In this document: one piece after another, positions 26,043-34,467 of the stretch | How the letters are laid out: each line of letters opens with the position of its first letter | Numbering within the stretch: the stretch's first letter is position 1 | Assembly: GCF_004684905.1 (NCBI RefSeq) | Contig: NZ_SRJC01000004.1 | Coordinates: forward strand, 1 to 64,000 | Direction of reading: 5' to 3' | DNA from: Halobacillus salinus | GTDB lineage: Bacteria; Bacillota; Bacilli; Bacillales; Halobacillaceae | Length of the DNA: 64,000 nucleotides | Program-made: the position numbers and the translations under genes | Notes under the pieces: generated by a model | What the model saw: only the letters and a program-made list of their open reading frames with translations | The model's database searches: none | Told to the model about the DNA's origin: nothing

Positions 26043-27893
26043 TTATGATTCCATCCACTCGGCATACAGAGCTTCTAGTTGTTGATCAAGCTGCTCCCTT
26101 TCCTTCTCAAGTTCTGAGAGCTGACTCCATTCCATTTCTTGTTCCATCTGACTGATAACAGCTTCTTTCTGCTCTTCAAGCGAGGCAATCTGTTCTTCCA
26201 CCGCCGGTCCTTCCTTCTTCTTCATAGACGAAGGCTTAGGAGTAGGTGTTTTTACTTCAACAGTTTCTTTCTCTTTAGAGAGTGCCTTCCAATGCTCACG
26301 CGTTTCATCATAGTTACCAATATAACGATGTAGGACACCGTCTACTAAATAAGCGGTATCCGTGAAACACTGGTTCAAGAAGTAACGGTCGTGTGAGACG
26401 CCGATCACGGTGCCTTCGAAGCGATTCACCGCTTCTTCCAACACTTGCTGTGACTCTACATCTAAATGGTTCGTCGGTTCATCAAGGACCAGTACGTTGA
26501 TGCCTTGGTGCATAAAGATGGCGAGTTTTAGACGCATCTGTTCTCCGCCGCTGAGATGTCGGATTCTCTGAAAAACATCGTATCCATAAAACATGAACCC
26601 AGCTAAGATGTGGCGCGCCTGCCCTTCCGTAACGCGTATGAACTCGCGGAAATAATCGATCATACGAACATCGCGATCTGCATCTTGCAGAGGGTTTTGT
26701 GGCAAATAACCGATTTCAACGGAAGGCCCCATTTTAATAAGGCCCGCATCTTGCGTTTCCTGTCCTAGTACAATCTTCAGGAACGTCGACTTGCCGCTTC
26801 CGTTACCTCCGACTATTGCGACCCTCTCTCGATTACGGACGTGTAGATCAACACCTTGAAGCACCTGTCTACCACCGTAGGATTTCCTCACGTCGTCTGC
26901 GACTAGAATGTCTTTGCCAAGCCGCCCTTCTGCCTCAAGCGATAAATTCATCTTCTTCGGATCGAGGACAGGACGGTCTAGCTTTTCCATCCGCTCGAGC
27001 GCTCGCTCCATGCTTTTCGCTTTCTTGAACAGTTTCGGGTTGGGAGGATTCGCTTCGTTGGCCCACTGTCTGAGCCGTTTGATCGCTTCTTTCATTTTCT
27101 TTATCTTCTTCTGTTGCTCTTGATACTGGTGAAATTCCGCAAGCAATTTTTCTTCTTTTTGCTTCTCAAACGAGGAGTAGTTCCCTTTATAGACGTCTAC
27201 ATCACCAGACTCTAAATCATAAATATCTGTCACGATGTGGTCTAGGAACAGCCGGTCGTGCGAAATGATGCACATCGCCCCGTCATACTGCTGCAAATAA
27301 CTCTCCAACCATTCGATAGCCGGAAGGTCGAGGTGGTTCGTCGGCTCATCGAGTAAGAGCACATCCGGACTTTCCAATAAGATCTTGGCAAGTCCGAGCT
27401 TTGTTTTCTCACCACCGCTTAACTGATGGAATGGCTGCTTTAACAGGTGCAAGATTTGAAGTCCGTTCGCTACTTGATCGATAGAGGATTCCATCTCATA
27501 GCCACCCGCCTGAGCGAATCGTTCCTGCCACTCTCCGTATTGGATCAATGCTTTTTCCATTTTGTCTGGGTCAGTCATCTCTTGTTCCAGGGTCTCCATT
27601 TTCCTCGTCATTTCAAGTAGGGATGCGAAGGCGGAGGTCAAGTAGTCCCTCCCTGTGCCTTCCCACTCTTCAGGTATTTGCTTCAAGTAGCCGATTGTTA
27701 GTCCTTTACGGATGAAAAGGTCTCCGCCATCAAGCGGTTCTTCTCTCGTCATCACTCGGAACAACGTTGATTTCCCGCTTCCGTTACGTCCGACAAGACC
27801 GACGCGCTGTCCTTCTTTCAATTCTAATTGAAGGGATTCAAATAGCTCGCGTCCACCGACAATTTTATATAAATCTTTGATTGTAATTAGCAT
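26043..27893 (-). CDS. ABC-F family ribosome-acting ATPase
   Basis: 616 residues, two ABC domains and no membrane segment. Walker A motifs are GRNGSGKS (35-42) and GGNGSGKS (363-370); signatures LSGGEKTKL (158-166) and LSGGEQMRL; Walker B with DEPTNHLD in both. The interdomain linker (about 245-305) is long and charged, and a coiled-coil tail covers about 560-616. ABC-F proteins act at the ribosomal E site, either in translation or as antibiotic resistance factors. The leader peptide and attenuator upstream suggest antibiotic-induced expression, which favours a resistance type (inference). AGGAGG precedes the ATG. Confidence 0.92.
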   Translation of the reverse strand: MLITIKDLYKIVGGRELFESLQLELKEGQRVGLVGRNGSGKSTLFRVMTREEPLDGGDLFIRKGLTIGYLKQIPEEWEGTGRDYLTSAFASLLEMTRKMETLEQEMTDPDKMEKALIQYGEWQERFAQAGGYEMESSIDQVANGLQILHLLKQPFHQLSGGEKTKLGLAKILLESPDVLLLDEPTNHLDLPAIEWLESYLQQYDGAMCIISHDRLFLDHIVTDIYDLESGDVDVYKGNYSSFEKQKEEKLLAEFHQYQEQQKKIKKMKEAIKRLRQWANEANPPNPKLFKKAKSMERALERMEKLDRPVLDPKKMNLSLEAEGRLGKDILVADDVRKSYGGRQVLQGVDLHVRNRERVAIVGGNGSGKSTFLKIVLGQETQDAGLIKMGPSVEIGYLPQNPLQDADRDVRMIDYFREFIRVTEGQARHILAGFMFYGYDVFQRIRHLSGGEQMRLKLAIFMHQGINVLVLDEPTNHLDVESQQVLEEAVNRFEGTVIGVSHDRYFLNQCFTDTAYLVDGVLHRYIGNYDETREHWKALSKEKETVEVKTPTPKPSSMKKKEGPAVEEQIASLEEQKEAVISQMEQEMEWSQLSELEKEREQLDQQLEALYAEWMES

Positions 27894-27923
27894 TATATTT
27901 TCCTCCTAAAGACATTTGGGCAC

Positions 27924-27956
27924 AAAAAAAGCCAGAGGTCCCGTTCCCTCTGACTT
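27924..27956 (-). terminator. Attenuator terminator in the ABC-F leader
   Basis: Minus strand AAAGTCAGAGG, 8-nt loop, CCTCTGGCTTT (11 pairs, one G-U), then more Ts. It lies between the leader ORF and the ABC-F start, so full-length mRNA needs read-through. Confidence 0.85.
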
Positions 27957-28000
27957 TGGTCGTGTATAAAGATCAGATATGAGACGTTACATGATTACCA

Positions 28001-28108
28001 CTATTCAGCTGTAAAAAAGGACATACGTGTCCCGTCAGCAGCAGAATCATGGATAATTGCACGGCAAAAGTAATTCAGTTCATCAGCGATTGCGTGCACA
28101 TGTAACAT
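28001..28108 (-). CDS. 35-residue leader peptide of the ABC-F gene
   Basis: ORF starting MLHVHAIADELNYF and ending MSFFTAE. AAAGGAGG lies about 9 nt upstream of the ATG, an almost ideal site. A stop is followed about 45 nt later by an intrinsic terminator and then the ABC-F gene. This is the layout of ribosome-mediated attenuation known for antibiotic resistance ABC-F genes: a stalled ribosome in the leader ORF would prevent the terminator. The peptide itself need not have a function. No homologue is recalled. Confidence 0.75.
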   Translation of the reverse strand: MLHVHAIADELNYFCRAIIHDSAADGTRMSFFTAE

Positions 28109-28143
28109 AGCCTCATACCTCCTTTAGTCTTTAGAATACATTC

Positions 28144-28149
28144 ATTATA
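28144..28149 (-). promoter_or_regulatory. -10 box of the ABC-F leader promoter
   Basis: Minus strand TATAAT preceded by CTG, with a weak -35 (TAGAAT, 17 bp upstream). It overlaps the region just beyond the MarR stop and implies a leader of about 240 nt. Confidence 0.6.
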
Positions 28150-28169
28150 CAGAAAAAAACGTTTTCATT

Positions 28170-28634
28170 CTAGTTCTTTTGTTGATCTGCGTAACGCCCG
28201 AGCTTCTTCAACAGCTCTGCAGCGTCTCTCTTTTCCTCTTCTGTCAAGCCACCTGTGATCTGTTTAATCTGCTCCCAGTGATCCGGGAAGATACCATGAA
28301 GCAATTCTTCACCCTTTTCCGTAATACTCGCATACGTAATTCTGCGGTCTTTCGGACAAGGGACCCGCTCTAGGTATTCTTTCTTCTCCAGCTTGTCCAC
28401 CACGTAGGTGATACTTCCACTGGCTAAAAGAATCTTCTCGCCGATTTTTTGGAGCGGCTGTGCTCCTTGGTGATATAAAAGCTCAAGCACCCCAAATTCG
28501 GTCGGATTGAGTCCGTATCGCTTGATATCGTCTTTGACGAGATCAGCGATTGCCCGCTGCGCTTTAGTCAGCACAACGAACAACTTCAATGAAGGGTCCT
28601 GTTTTTTCTCGTTGTATTGTTCGTGTTCACTCAT
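28170..28634 (-). CDS. MarR family transcriptional regulator
   Basis: 154 residues with the winged helix-turn-helix: LNPTEFGVLELLYHQGAQPLQ (near 42-62), the recognition helix ILLASGSITYVVDKLEK and the wing with DRRITYASIT. The ATG at 28634 is chosen because a sigma-A promoter places the transcript start near 28664 and GAAAGGG lies 8 nt upstream; a GTG at 28661 would lack a site. It is upstream of the ABC-F gene on the same strand but that gene has its own promoter. Ligand and targets unknown; resembles YusO-type regulators. Confidence 0.88.
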   Translation of the reverse strand: MSEHEQYNEKKQDPSLKLFVVLTKAQRAIADLVKDDIKRYGLNPTEFGVLELLYHQGAQPLQKIGEKILLASGSITYVVDKLEKKEYLERVPCPKDRRITYASITEKGEELLHGIFPDHWEQIKQITGGLTEEEKRDAAELLKKLGRYADQQKN

Positions 28635-28670
28635 AGTTTTCGCCCTTTCTTCTTTGTTCACGTTACCGTA

Positions 28671-28700
28671 AGTATAAGTTCAATGTCATTTAATGGTCAA
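28671..28700 (-). promoter_or_regulatory. Sigma-A promoter of the marR-like gene
   Basis: Minus strand TTGACC (28695-28700), 18 bp, TATACT (28671-28676). Confidence 0.65.
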
Positions 28701-28718
28701 ATGTTCCTCCGGATTTTT

Positions 28719-28747
28719 TTGGATTACAAAATCATGTGTGGGATAAT
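28719..28747 (+). promoter_or_regulatory. Sigma-A promoter of the methyltransferase gene
   Basis: TTGGAT (28719-28724), 17 bp, GATAAT (28742-28747). It is back to back with the marR promoter, so the MarR protein could control both (inference). Confidence 0.55.
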
Positions 28748-28779
28748 AGACACATACTTTTTGAAAGCGGTGAACCAAT

Positions 28780-29391
28780 GTGGTTGAAGATACTGGAGAA
28801 CGAGTGATTCCAGCGTATATGGATCCAATGAACAATTTATTGCTTGAGCATATCGCCCGCTACCAATTCGCTTTACCTTATGTAAGAGGACGAGTTCTGG
28901 ACTTATCATGCGGAGCTGGATATGGCACGCACATGGTTGCAAAAGGTCGTAAAAACGAAGTGGACGAGGTAGTAGGGGTGGACCTTGACCAAGAGATCAT
29001 CGACTACGCTAAAGCCACCTATTACCATCCGAATTCAACGTTCGTCACAGGCGACGCAACAGACCCAGACCTCATTGAAAAAGTCGGTACATTCGATTGC
29101 CTGTTAAGTTTTGAAACGTACGAGCATATTGAGGATGAACAGCGTTTGTTCGACAATTACAAGAAGCTACTTCGTCCTGGTGGAACATTGATCGTTTCCA
29201 CTCCGTTCGGAAAGGGACGCGGAATAGAGTGCGGCTCTCCGTTTCATGTCCATCAAATCACACCTGAAGAATTCAAAGCACTGTTCGATGACTTTGATGA
29301 TAAGGAATTCTTCTATCAAGATGGTGTACTCATTGAACCCCCTCGAGACAATGTTTACTACCCTCTCGGCATCTCCGTCTGCCACAATTAA
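28780..29391 (+). CDS. Class I SAM-dependent methyltransferase
   Basis: 203 residues. SAM-binding motif I is VLDLSCGAGYGTHMVAKG near 39-56, motif II VVGVDLDQEII near 64, and a post-motif LLRPGGTLIVSTPFG near 130. The substrate is unknown. It starts with GTG at 28780; the overlapping ATG two bases earlier is in another frame that closes quickly. The ribosome site is weak (AAAGCGGTGA). Ends in a terminator. Confidence 0.87.
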   Translation: MVEDTGERVIPAYMDPMNNLLLEHIARYQFALPYVRGRVLDLSCGAGYGTHMVAKGRKNEVDEVVGVDLDQEIIDYAKATYYHPNSTFVTGDATDPDLIEKVGTFDCLLSFETYEHIEDEQRLFDNYKKLLRPGGTLIVSTPFGKGRGIECGSPFHVHQITPEEFKALFDDFDDKEFFYQDGVLIEPPRDNVYYPLGISVCHN

Positions 29392-29416
29392 AGCGCTGAA
29401 TATTCGGCGCTTTTTT
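29390..29416 (+). terminator. Terminator of the methyltransferase gene
   Basis: AAAGCGCTG, 6-nt loop, CGGCGCTTT (9 pairs, one G-U), then Ts. It overlaps the stop codon. Confidence 0.85.
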
Positions 29417-29619
29417 CGTGAGTGTCGAGAGCCGATAAAATGCTTTCGCCTCTGTTTTATGCAGTAAGCCGGGTTGAAGCAACCGGTCGCGCCACGCGGG
29501 CAATTGTGAATCTCCTGTATTATTGAGGAGGAACTTTTCCGCTACTCCACCACCCTTGTGAGACCATAACCACTTACCGTTGTAAAGAAACGTTCGGTTC
29601 TGTTCTCACTACTCATGGC
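29417..29619. other. Intergenic stretch, no gene recognised
   Basis: About 200 bp with a small hairpin (GGGTTGAAGCAACCGG near 29470) and GC-rich patches. I looked for RNase P, 6S, tmRNA and SRP RNA signatures and saw none. Confidence 0.4.
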
Positions 29620-29743
29620 ACAGTGGGGTGGAAAATGGGAAGACTCCTGCGGGATGCACGGACAACGGCGAGACCCCACAGGGCGTTAGCCCGAGGAGGC
29701 TCGGCGTCCGCCGCGGAAAGCGACCTATTTTCTACCCCACTGT
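29620..29743 (+). repeat. Dispersed palindromic element, copy B (124 bp)
   Basis: 20-bp inverted arms starting ACAGTGGGGTGGAAAATGGG, paired with two G-T positions, enclose a core with AGACTCC, GCGGGATGCA, GAGACCCCACA and GGAGGCTCGGCG shared with copies A and C. Confidence 0.85.
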
Positions 29744-29777
29744 CCACTTCCTCTCATGACAGAACCGTTTTCTTACC

Positions 29778-30158
29778 TTACTTTTGGATAGTCCCACAGA
29801 TCATGACAGTGTTACGGTCGGGGTCTTCTATGTTGAACCAGCCAAAGTCTCCGTGTTGCTCGATGTCCCTTGTGATCGTTACTCCATTCGCTTGCAATTG
29901 GTCATAACTATGTTTCACATCTTCCGTAAAGAAATTGAACACAGGAGTTTGAACAGGTTCAAATACGTGTTCAGGATCGAAAGTATGGTCATCGATCGTA
30001 AGGTGCACGCCTTCATGTACGGGGATGTTATAGACGGGCGATTCGACTTCTGATTCGTTATAAGGCAAATCAAGCAACCAGCTATACCAAGCTGCCGATC
30101 GCTTCAAATTCTCCGTATGAATAAACACGCCATGGACTGCCTGCTTTAGTATGGACAT
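29778..30158 (-). CDS. VOC superfamily (glyoxalase-like) protein
   Basis: 126 residues, two beta-alpha-beta-beta-beta repeats: the first starts VHGVFIHTENLKRSAAWY, the second ends with DFGWFNIEDPDRNTVMICG. VOC proteins bind a metal and act as lyases, dioxygenases or antibiotic-binding proteins; the substrate here is unknown. AAAAGGAGAG precedes the ATG. It is 15 nt downstream of the lipid kinase gene and likely co-transcribed. Confidence 0.85.
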   Translation of the reverse strand: MSILKQAVHGVFIHTENLKRSAAWYSWLLDLPYNESEVESPVYNIPVHEGVHLTIDDHTFDPEHVFEPVQTPVFNFFTEDVKHSYDQLQANGVTITRDIEQHGDFGWFNIEDPDRNTVMICGTIQK

Positions 30159-30173
30159 CGTTTTTCTCTCCTT

Positions 30174-31100
30174 TTATTGATTTTGATGGGAAGGATCGAA
30201 GCGTCCAGATTGACCGTTCAGGAAGGTGAAATGCTCAGGCAAGACTTCAATGTGTGCTGGTGTACTCCCTTTGATTTCCCCATCCATGTCGACCTCTTGA
30301 ACCGAGTCGATCTCTATTTTGATTTTCTTACCTTGTCTATGGTGGAGTTCTTGGAAGCGGCTTTCGTCTGTTCCGGGCTGCCCCATTGTCATTAGTTCCT
30401 TGAACAACGTCAAATTCGAGTTCTTGATGATCAATACGTCAAACTTACCGTCTGAAACATCAATGGCTGGCACCGGTAACGGTCTTGTACCAATGAAACG
30501 GCCATTCATCACGACTACCATGACAGCCTCGCCTTCCACTTTCTCTCCGTCCACATCGATCTTGAATTCGAAAGGGTCCGCCTGATTCATTGTTTTCAAT
30601 GCACTGATAAAGTAGCTGAGAACGCCGAACCTCGCTTTCTGTCCTTCGTCGATGTTGAAAGAAGTCTGTGTGACGAGACCGATCCCCCAGAAATTCAGGA
30701 AGTAATTTCTCTCCGTGCGGCCGACATCCACAGGCTGTTCTTCGCCTTCTACTAAGGCGCGGGCTGCTTGTTGTAAATTCTGTGGCATATCCATCATTCG
30801 GCTGAAATCGTTGCATGTACCACCAGGCAGAATACCAATTACAGGACGCTTCTCGAGTTCTGCTAAGCTATTTATACATTCATGGACGGTACCATCCCCG
30901 CCTAATATGATCATCACATCGACTTCGCTGCCATACTGCTGGCAAACGTCTTTCAATTCATCAATGCTTTCTGTCTGAATGGAAGTTAACTGTTTGACTG
31001 CTTGAGCAATGACAGGCAGTACTTGCGATAGTTGAGGCTCCATCTCTTTGTTTCCTGCATTGCCATTAAAGATAAACAGTCCTTTTTCATAACGAGGCAT
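30174..31100 (-). CDS. Diacylglycerol kinase-like lipid kinase (YegS/BmrU family)
   Basis: 308 residues. The nucleotide-binding motif GGDGTVHECINSL lies near 68-80, and LPGGTCNDFSR near 96-106 is the family's second hallmark. It should phosphorylate a lipid such as diacylglycerol or a related alcohol. A paralogue lies at 59532-60413. AGAAGGAG lies about 10 nt before the ATG. Part of a run with the VOC gene and the 31119-32144 membrane protein gene. Confidence 0.9.
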   Translation of the reverse strand: MPRYEKGLFIFNGNAGNKEMEPQLSQVLPVIAQAVKQLTSIQTESIDELKDVCQQYGSEVDVMIILGGDGTVHECINSLAELEKRPVIGILPGGTCNDFSRMMDMPQNLQQAARALVEGEEQPVDVGRTERNYFLNFWGIGLVTQTSFNIDEGQKARFGVLSYFISALKTMNQADPFEFKIDVDGEKVEGEAVMVVVMNGRFIGTRPLPVPAIDVSDGKFDVLIIKNSNLTLFKELMTMGQPGTDESRFQELHHRQGKKIKIEIDSVQEVDMDGEIKGSTPAHIEVLPEHFTFLNGQSGRFDPSHQNQ

Positions 31101-31118
31101 TGTTCCTACACTCCTTCT

Positions 31119-32144
31119 TTACTCATCCAAAAATTCCACACCCTTTGATTGCAACTCGCTAAGAAAACGCTCCGGCTCATCTACTGAAATACATATTGTA
31201 CGAACGGAACGCGTCCTGCCGAAAGCTAAATAAGCTAATAAAGGGGTACGTAGTGTCAAGACAAAGTCTGGGACCGGCGTTTCCAACCCGGTTAGTGTCA
31301 GCGACAAGGATGAGCGATGTTTGATTGGTTCTTTTCCAAGATGAATGGTTTTAATCTGATGGATTGGGACATCGATGTGAAACCGAAGTCCTTTTTGTAT
31401 ATGTAGATCGTGTTGCCGGATAATGATCGGGGATTTCCGGATAGCTTGGTAGTCCGCAATGATAAATAACAGAGCATACACATCCAGAATAGTGGCAACC
31501 CAAGCTACTGTATGGTTATATTGCGCAAGCATTGCATGGACGGCTATGATCTCGATGGCCATCGCGTGGACGAGCATGAGAAAGACTCCGAGATACTCGC
31601 TTTTTTTGTGGTAGGAAAAGGCACCCTCCTGCTTCGGTACCGTATCCAAATGCGGCAATAGCGAATACCTGATTGCTGCTGCGTCTGTTACAATCAAGCC
31701 TGCCCCCTTCTTAAGCAACGTTAAACGCGGGGGTTGGAAAGTAAGTTCGTTCGCCTTTTTCATACGGGGTAATAGGTGATATCCATCCGCTTCCCTGAAG
31801 ATGCGCTTCCACCTGAGAAAGTAGCGGAATAATACGATCATCAAGAGACATTCCGATAAGACCAGAACCCCCTCGGCTATCACTATGCCTGTGTTTAAGT
31901 AACCGATGTTGCTTTTCACCCCGGAAGGGACGACTAACTGAATGAACAAAACGCTCAGAAAGAATAAAGGGACAAAAACGGACAAGGTAGGCTTTCGTCT
32001 TAGGACAAACAGAAAGAGGACAGTTGGAATAATTACCAACATGTCGATCAGCGTCCCCAACACCACAGCCGGTGGGATATCCACAGTCAAGCCGCCTCGG
32101 TACAAAAGCAGATTGGATAACAGGACTAAACCAATGAACATCAA
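31119..32144 (-). CDS. Multi-span membrane protein, unknown function
   Basis: At least 341 residues with membrane segments near 3-15, 28-46, 55-70, 85-110 and a pair near 185-235, then a soluble C-terminal part (about 240-341). I do not recognise the family; it resembles hypothetical membrane proteins of Bacillaceae. The start is uncertain: the first TTG/ATG codons (32144/32141) have no ribosome site, while AAGGAGG at 32195-32201 stands 8 nt from an in-frame ATA at 32186 that would add 14 basic residues before the first membrane segment. It lies 18 nt upstream of the lipid kinase gene. Confidence 0.78.
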   Translation of the reverse strand: MMFIGLVLLSNLLLYRGGLTVDIPPAVVLGTLIDMLVIIPTVLFLFVLRRKPTLSVFVPLFFLSVLFIQLVVPSGVKSNIGYLNTGIVIAEGVLVLSECLLMIVLFRYFLRWKRIFREADGYHLLPRMKKANELTFQPPRLTLLKKGAGLIVTDAAAIRYSLLPHLDTVPKQEGAFSYHKKSEYLGVFLMLVHAMAIEIIAVHAMLAQYNHTVAWVATILDVYALLFIIADYQAIRKSPIIIRQHDLHIQKGLRFHIDVPIHQIKTIHLGKEPIKHRSSLSLTLTGLETPVPDFVLTLRTPLLAYLAFGRTRSVRTICISVDEPERFLSELQSKGVEFLDE

Positions 32145-32309
32145 ACCGAAAATCGTTTTTCGATTTCTAGTGTGGAAAACCTCTATGACTACCCCCTCCT
32201 TGTCATTTCCTTTATTTTACTACAAGCGCTTAGGGAGAACTAGTTCTGTCTCTTTCAGTACCCTTATGCCAGACTTTCATAAACGTTTTACAAGGAGAAA
32301 ACAAAATGA

Positions 32310-32338
32310 TTTACTTCTTAAAGGATGTAAATTATACT
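32310..32338 (+). promoter_or_regulatory. Sigma-A promoter of marR-MATE operon
   Basis: TTTACT (32310-32315), 17 bp, TATACT (32333-32338), about 25 bp before the regulator start. Confidence 0.7.
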
Positions 32339-32362
32339 TAATTTGTTTAGGGGGCTAAGTAA

Positions 32363-32818
32363 ATGAAAAACAGTGAATTCCGGAACCTTCCTGGATACAA
32401 TATCCATGTCGTTTCGCACTTTTTACAAAATATATATAACGAAAAACTCGGGGAGCATGACTTGACCCATGCCCAGTCCAAGGTCATCTTCTTCCTTGCT
32501 AAATACGGAAAGCAATCCCAAACCGAATTACAGAACCGGTTATTCATCCGTCCGTCATCGATGAACGGTATTATTGATTCTCTATTGAAGCACGGAAGAA
32601 TCTCCAAAGAGCCGAGTGAACATGATAAACGCACGAAGATGGTCGCTTTGACTCAAGCTGGTCATGACCTGAAAGAGATCATCACAGACATCATCCAGAC
32701 AATTGAAGAGCAATTGACTGCAGGAATTCCTGAGGAGGAAATCATTGCAATGGTGAGTACTTTGCAGCGCATGCAAGACAACATGCGACCAGACTGCCAT
32801 AGGAGGGACAGCGAATGA
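32363..32818 (+). CDS. MarR family regulator of the MATE pump
   Basis: 151 residues with a winged helix: LTHAQSKVIFFLAKYGKQSQTELQNRL, then the recognition helix IRPSSMNGIIDSLLKHGRI and the wing with DKRTKMVALT. AGGGGGC lies 7 nt before the ATG. Its stop overlaps the MATE start (ATGA), so it most likely represses the pump operon in response to a toxic ligand (inference from the usual marR-efflux pairing). Confidence 0.9.
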   Translation: MKNSEFRNLPGYNIHVVSHFLQNIYNEKLGEHDLTHAQSKVIFFLAKYGKQSQTELQNRLFIRPSSMNGIIDSLLKHGRISKEPSEHDKRTKMVALTQAGHDLKEIITDIIQTIEEQLTAGIPEEEIIAMVSTLQRMQDNMRPDCHRRDSE

Positions 32819-34197
32819 AAGAACAAAGTCAACGTCTAGGAACACAACCGATACCTAAACTCCTTGCCAATCTATCTATTCCAGCCATGATCGGCATGTT
32901 CGTCATGGCATTGTATAACGTCATCGACACCCTCTTCATTGCAAGAGGAGTCGGAATTCTTGGTGTATCAGGCGTGAGTATCGGCTTTCCTGTCATGATG
33001 ATCATGATGGCTATAGCCGCTGCGGTCGGTATTGGTGGTGCTTCCGTTATCTCCCGCCGACTAGGCGAGAATAAACCGGACGAAGCAGACCGAGTTTTCG
33101 GGAACGTCTTGTTCTCCATTCTTATCGTCAGTTTGTTCGGCTTCATCGGAGCGTTTACGTTCTTAGAGCCACTCTTGCATCTTTTCGGTGCGACAGAGAA
33201 CATCATGCCATATGCAAAGGATTACTTGTTCCCGATCATGTTGGGAGCTGTTTTCTTCTCCTTCGCTTTTACAACGAATAACATCATTCGTTCGGAAGGT
33301 AATTCTCGTTTTGCGATGATGACGATGATCATTCCGGCAGTATTGAACATTATCCTGGACCCTATCTTCATCTTCACGCTGAATATGGGAGTCCAAGGGG
33401 CTGCCTTAGCTACCGTCATCTCACAAGCGAGCGTATCGATTGTCATCTTGTTCTATTTCTTGCGAGGAAAGTCATCCCTGAATGTTCACCTTTCTTACTT
33501 GAGACCTCAATGGAAGGTGCTTAAAGAGGTCGTGACAATCGGTATGCCTGCTTTTATCCGTCAAGTATCCGGAAGCGGTATGATGATTGCCATTAACTTG
33601 ATGCTTATCAAGTTCGGAGGGGAATTCGAAGTCGGTGTTTTCGGAATCGTCCAGAAGCTAGCCATGTTTACCATCATGCCGATGATCGGTGTCCTTCAGG
33701 GTATGCAGCCGATAGTCGGGTACAACTATGGTGCACAGAACTTTGCACGCCTGAAAGAGACGGTCCAATTAGGTTTGAAGGTCGTCTCTATCATCTCCGC
33801 AGGGATCTTTATCATCATGATGGTCTTCCCTGAAAACTTGATGAACATCTTCACAGGAGATAATGCCACCATTGAAACTGGTGCTGGAGCGATCCGGATC
33901 ATGTTCGCCCTATCCATGTTGATCGGTGCTCAAGTTGTCAGCGGTGGATTATATCAAGCGTTAGGAATGGCGAAGCCGGCGCTTGTCCTGTCTATGGCAC
34001 GACAAGTACTATTCCTTATTCCACTGGTGTTGATTCTTCCTTATGCATTCGGGGTCAATGGCGTCTGGATCGCCTTCCCAATAGCAGACTTGCTTGCATT
34101 CGTTCTATCGATGGTCTTTCTCTTCAGAGACCGTGACCTATTTTTTAAATCGAAACCATCACAAGACAGTGAATATAAAGCAGCTCCAACTCCGTAA
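32815..34197 (+). CDS. MATE family multidrug efflux transporter
   Basis: 460 residues with twelve membrane segments in two halves, each starting with the MATE pattern (PIPKLLANLSIPAMIGMFV; VVTIGMPAFIRQVSGSGM). It resembles MepA of Staphylococcus, also encoded after a MarR regulator. It would export cationic drugs in exchange for sodium or protons. ATGA overlap with the regulator. Confidence 0.92.
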   Translation: MKEQSQRLGTQPIPKLLANLSIPAMIGMFVMALYNVIDTLFIARGVGILGVSGVSIGFPVMMIMMAIAAAVGIGGASVISRRLGENKPDEADRVFGNVLFSILIVSLFGFIGAFTFLEPLLHLFGATENIMPYAKDYLFPIMLGAVFFSFAFTTNNIIRSEGNSRFAMMTMIIPAVLNIILDPIFIFTLNMGVQGAALATVISQASVSIVILFYFLRGKSSLNVHLSYLRPQWKVLKEVVTIGMPAFIRQVSGSGMMIAINLMLIKFGGEFEVGVFGIVQKLAMFTIMPMIGVLQGMQPIVGYNYGAQNFARLKETVQLGLKVVSIISAGIFIIMMVFPENLMNIFTGDNATIETGAGAIRIMFALSMLIGAQVVSGGLYQALGMAKPALVLSMARQVLFLIPLVLILPYAFGVNGVWIAFPIADLLAFVLSMVFLFRDRDLFFKSKPSQDSEYKAAPTP

Positions 34198-34201
34198 ACC
34201 T

Positions 34202-34236
34202 AAGAAGCCTGGCGTCCTCGTCAGGCTTCTTTTATT
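34202..34236 (+). terminator. Terminator of the marR-MATE operon
   Basis: AAGAAGCCTG ... CAGGCTTCTT stem with a 10-nt loop, then TTTATTT. Confidence 0.88.
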
Positions 34237-34467
34237 TAACAAGGACTATCGATTCTGAATGGATTAGTGAAACAAAACAGCCCACGAGTTCGTCTTTATA
34301 AAGATCCGTAAAAAAATCAGGGGATTTTGTCGTCTCTCAGGGGAAATCAGGCTATCAATCGACAGCCTTTAACTTTTTCTTCCATGAATCTATTATCATA
34401 TAGCATGAAGTGCCAAATTCAGTTAAAATAAGTAAGGTGTAGATAAAGACAAAAGGTGGACCGCTTT

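Noticed and set aside
29417-29619. Structured RNA (RNase P, tmRNA, 6S or SRP)
   Set aside because: None of the conserved blocks of these RNAs were found on either strand.
32303-32338. 11-codon ORF with AAGGAG ahead of the marR-MATE operon
   Set aside because: It coincides with the -35/-10 of the operon promoter, so it is unlikely to be transcribed from it.
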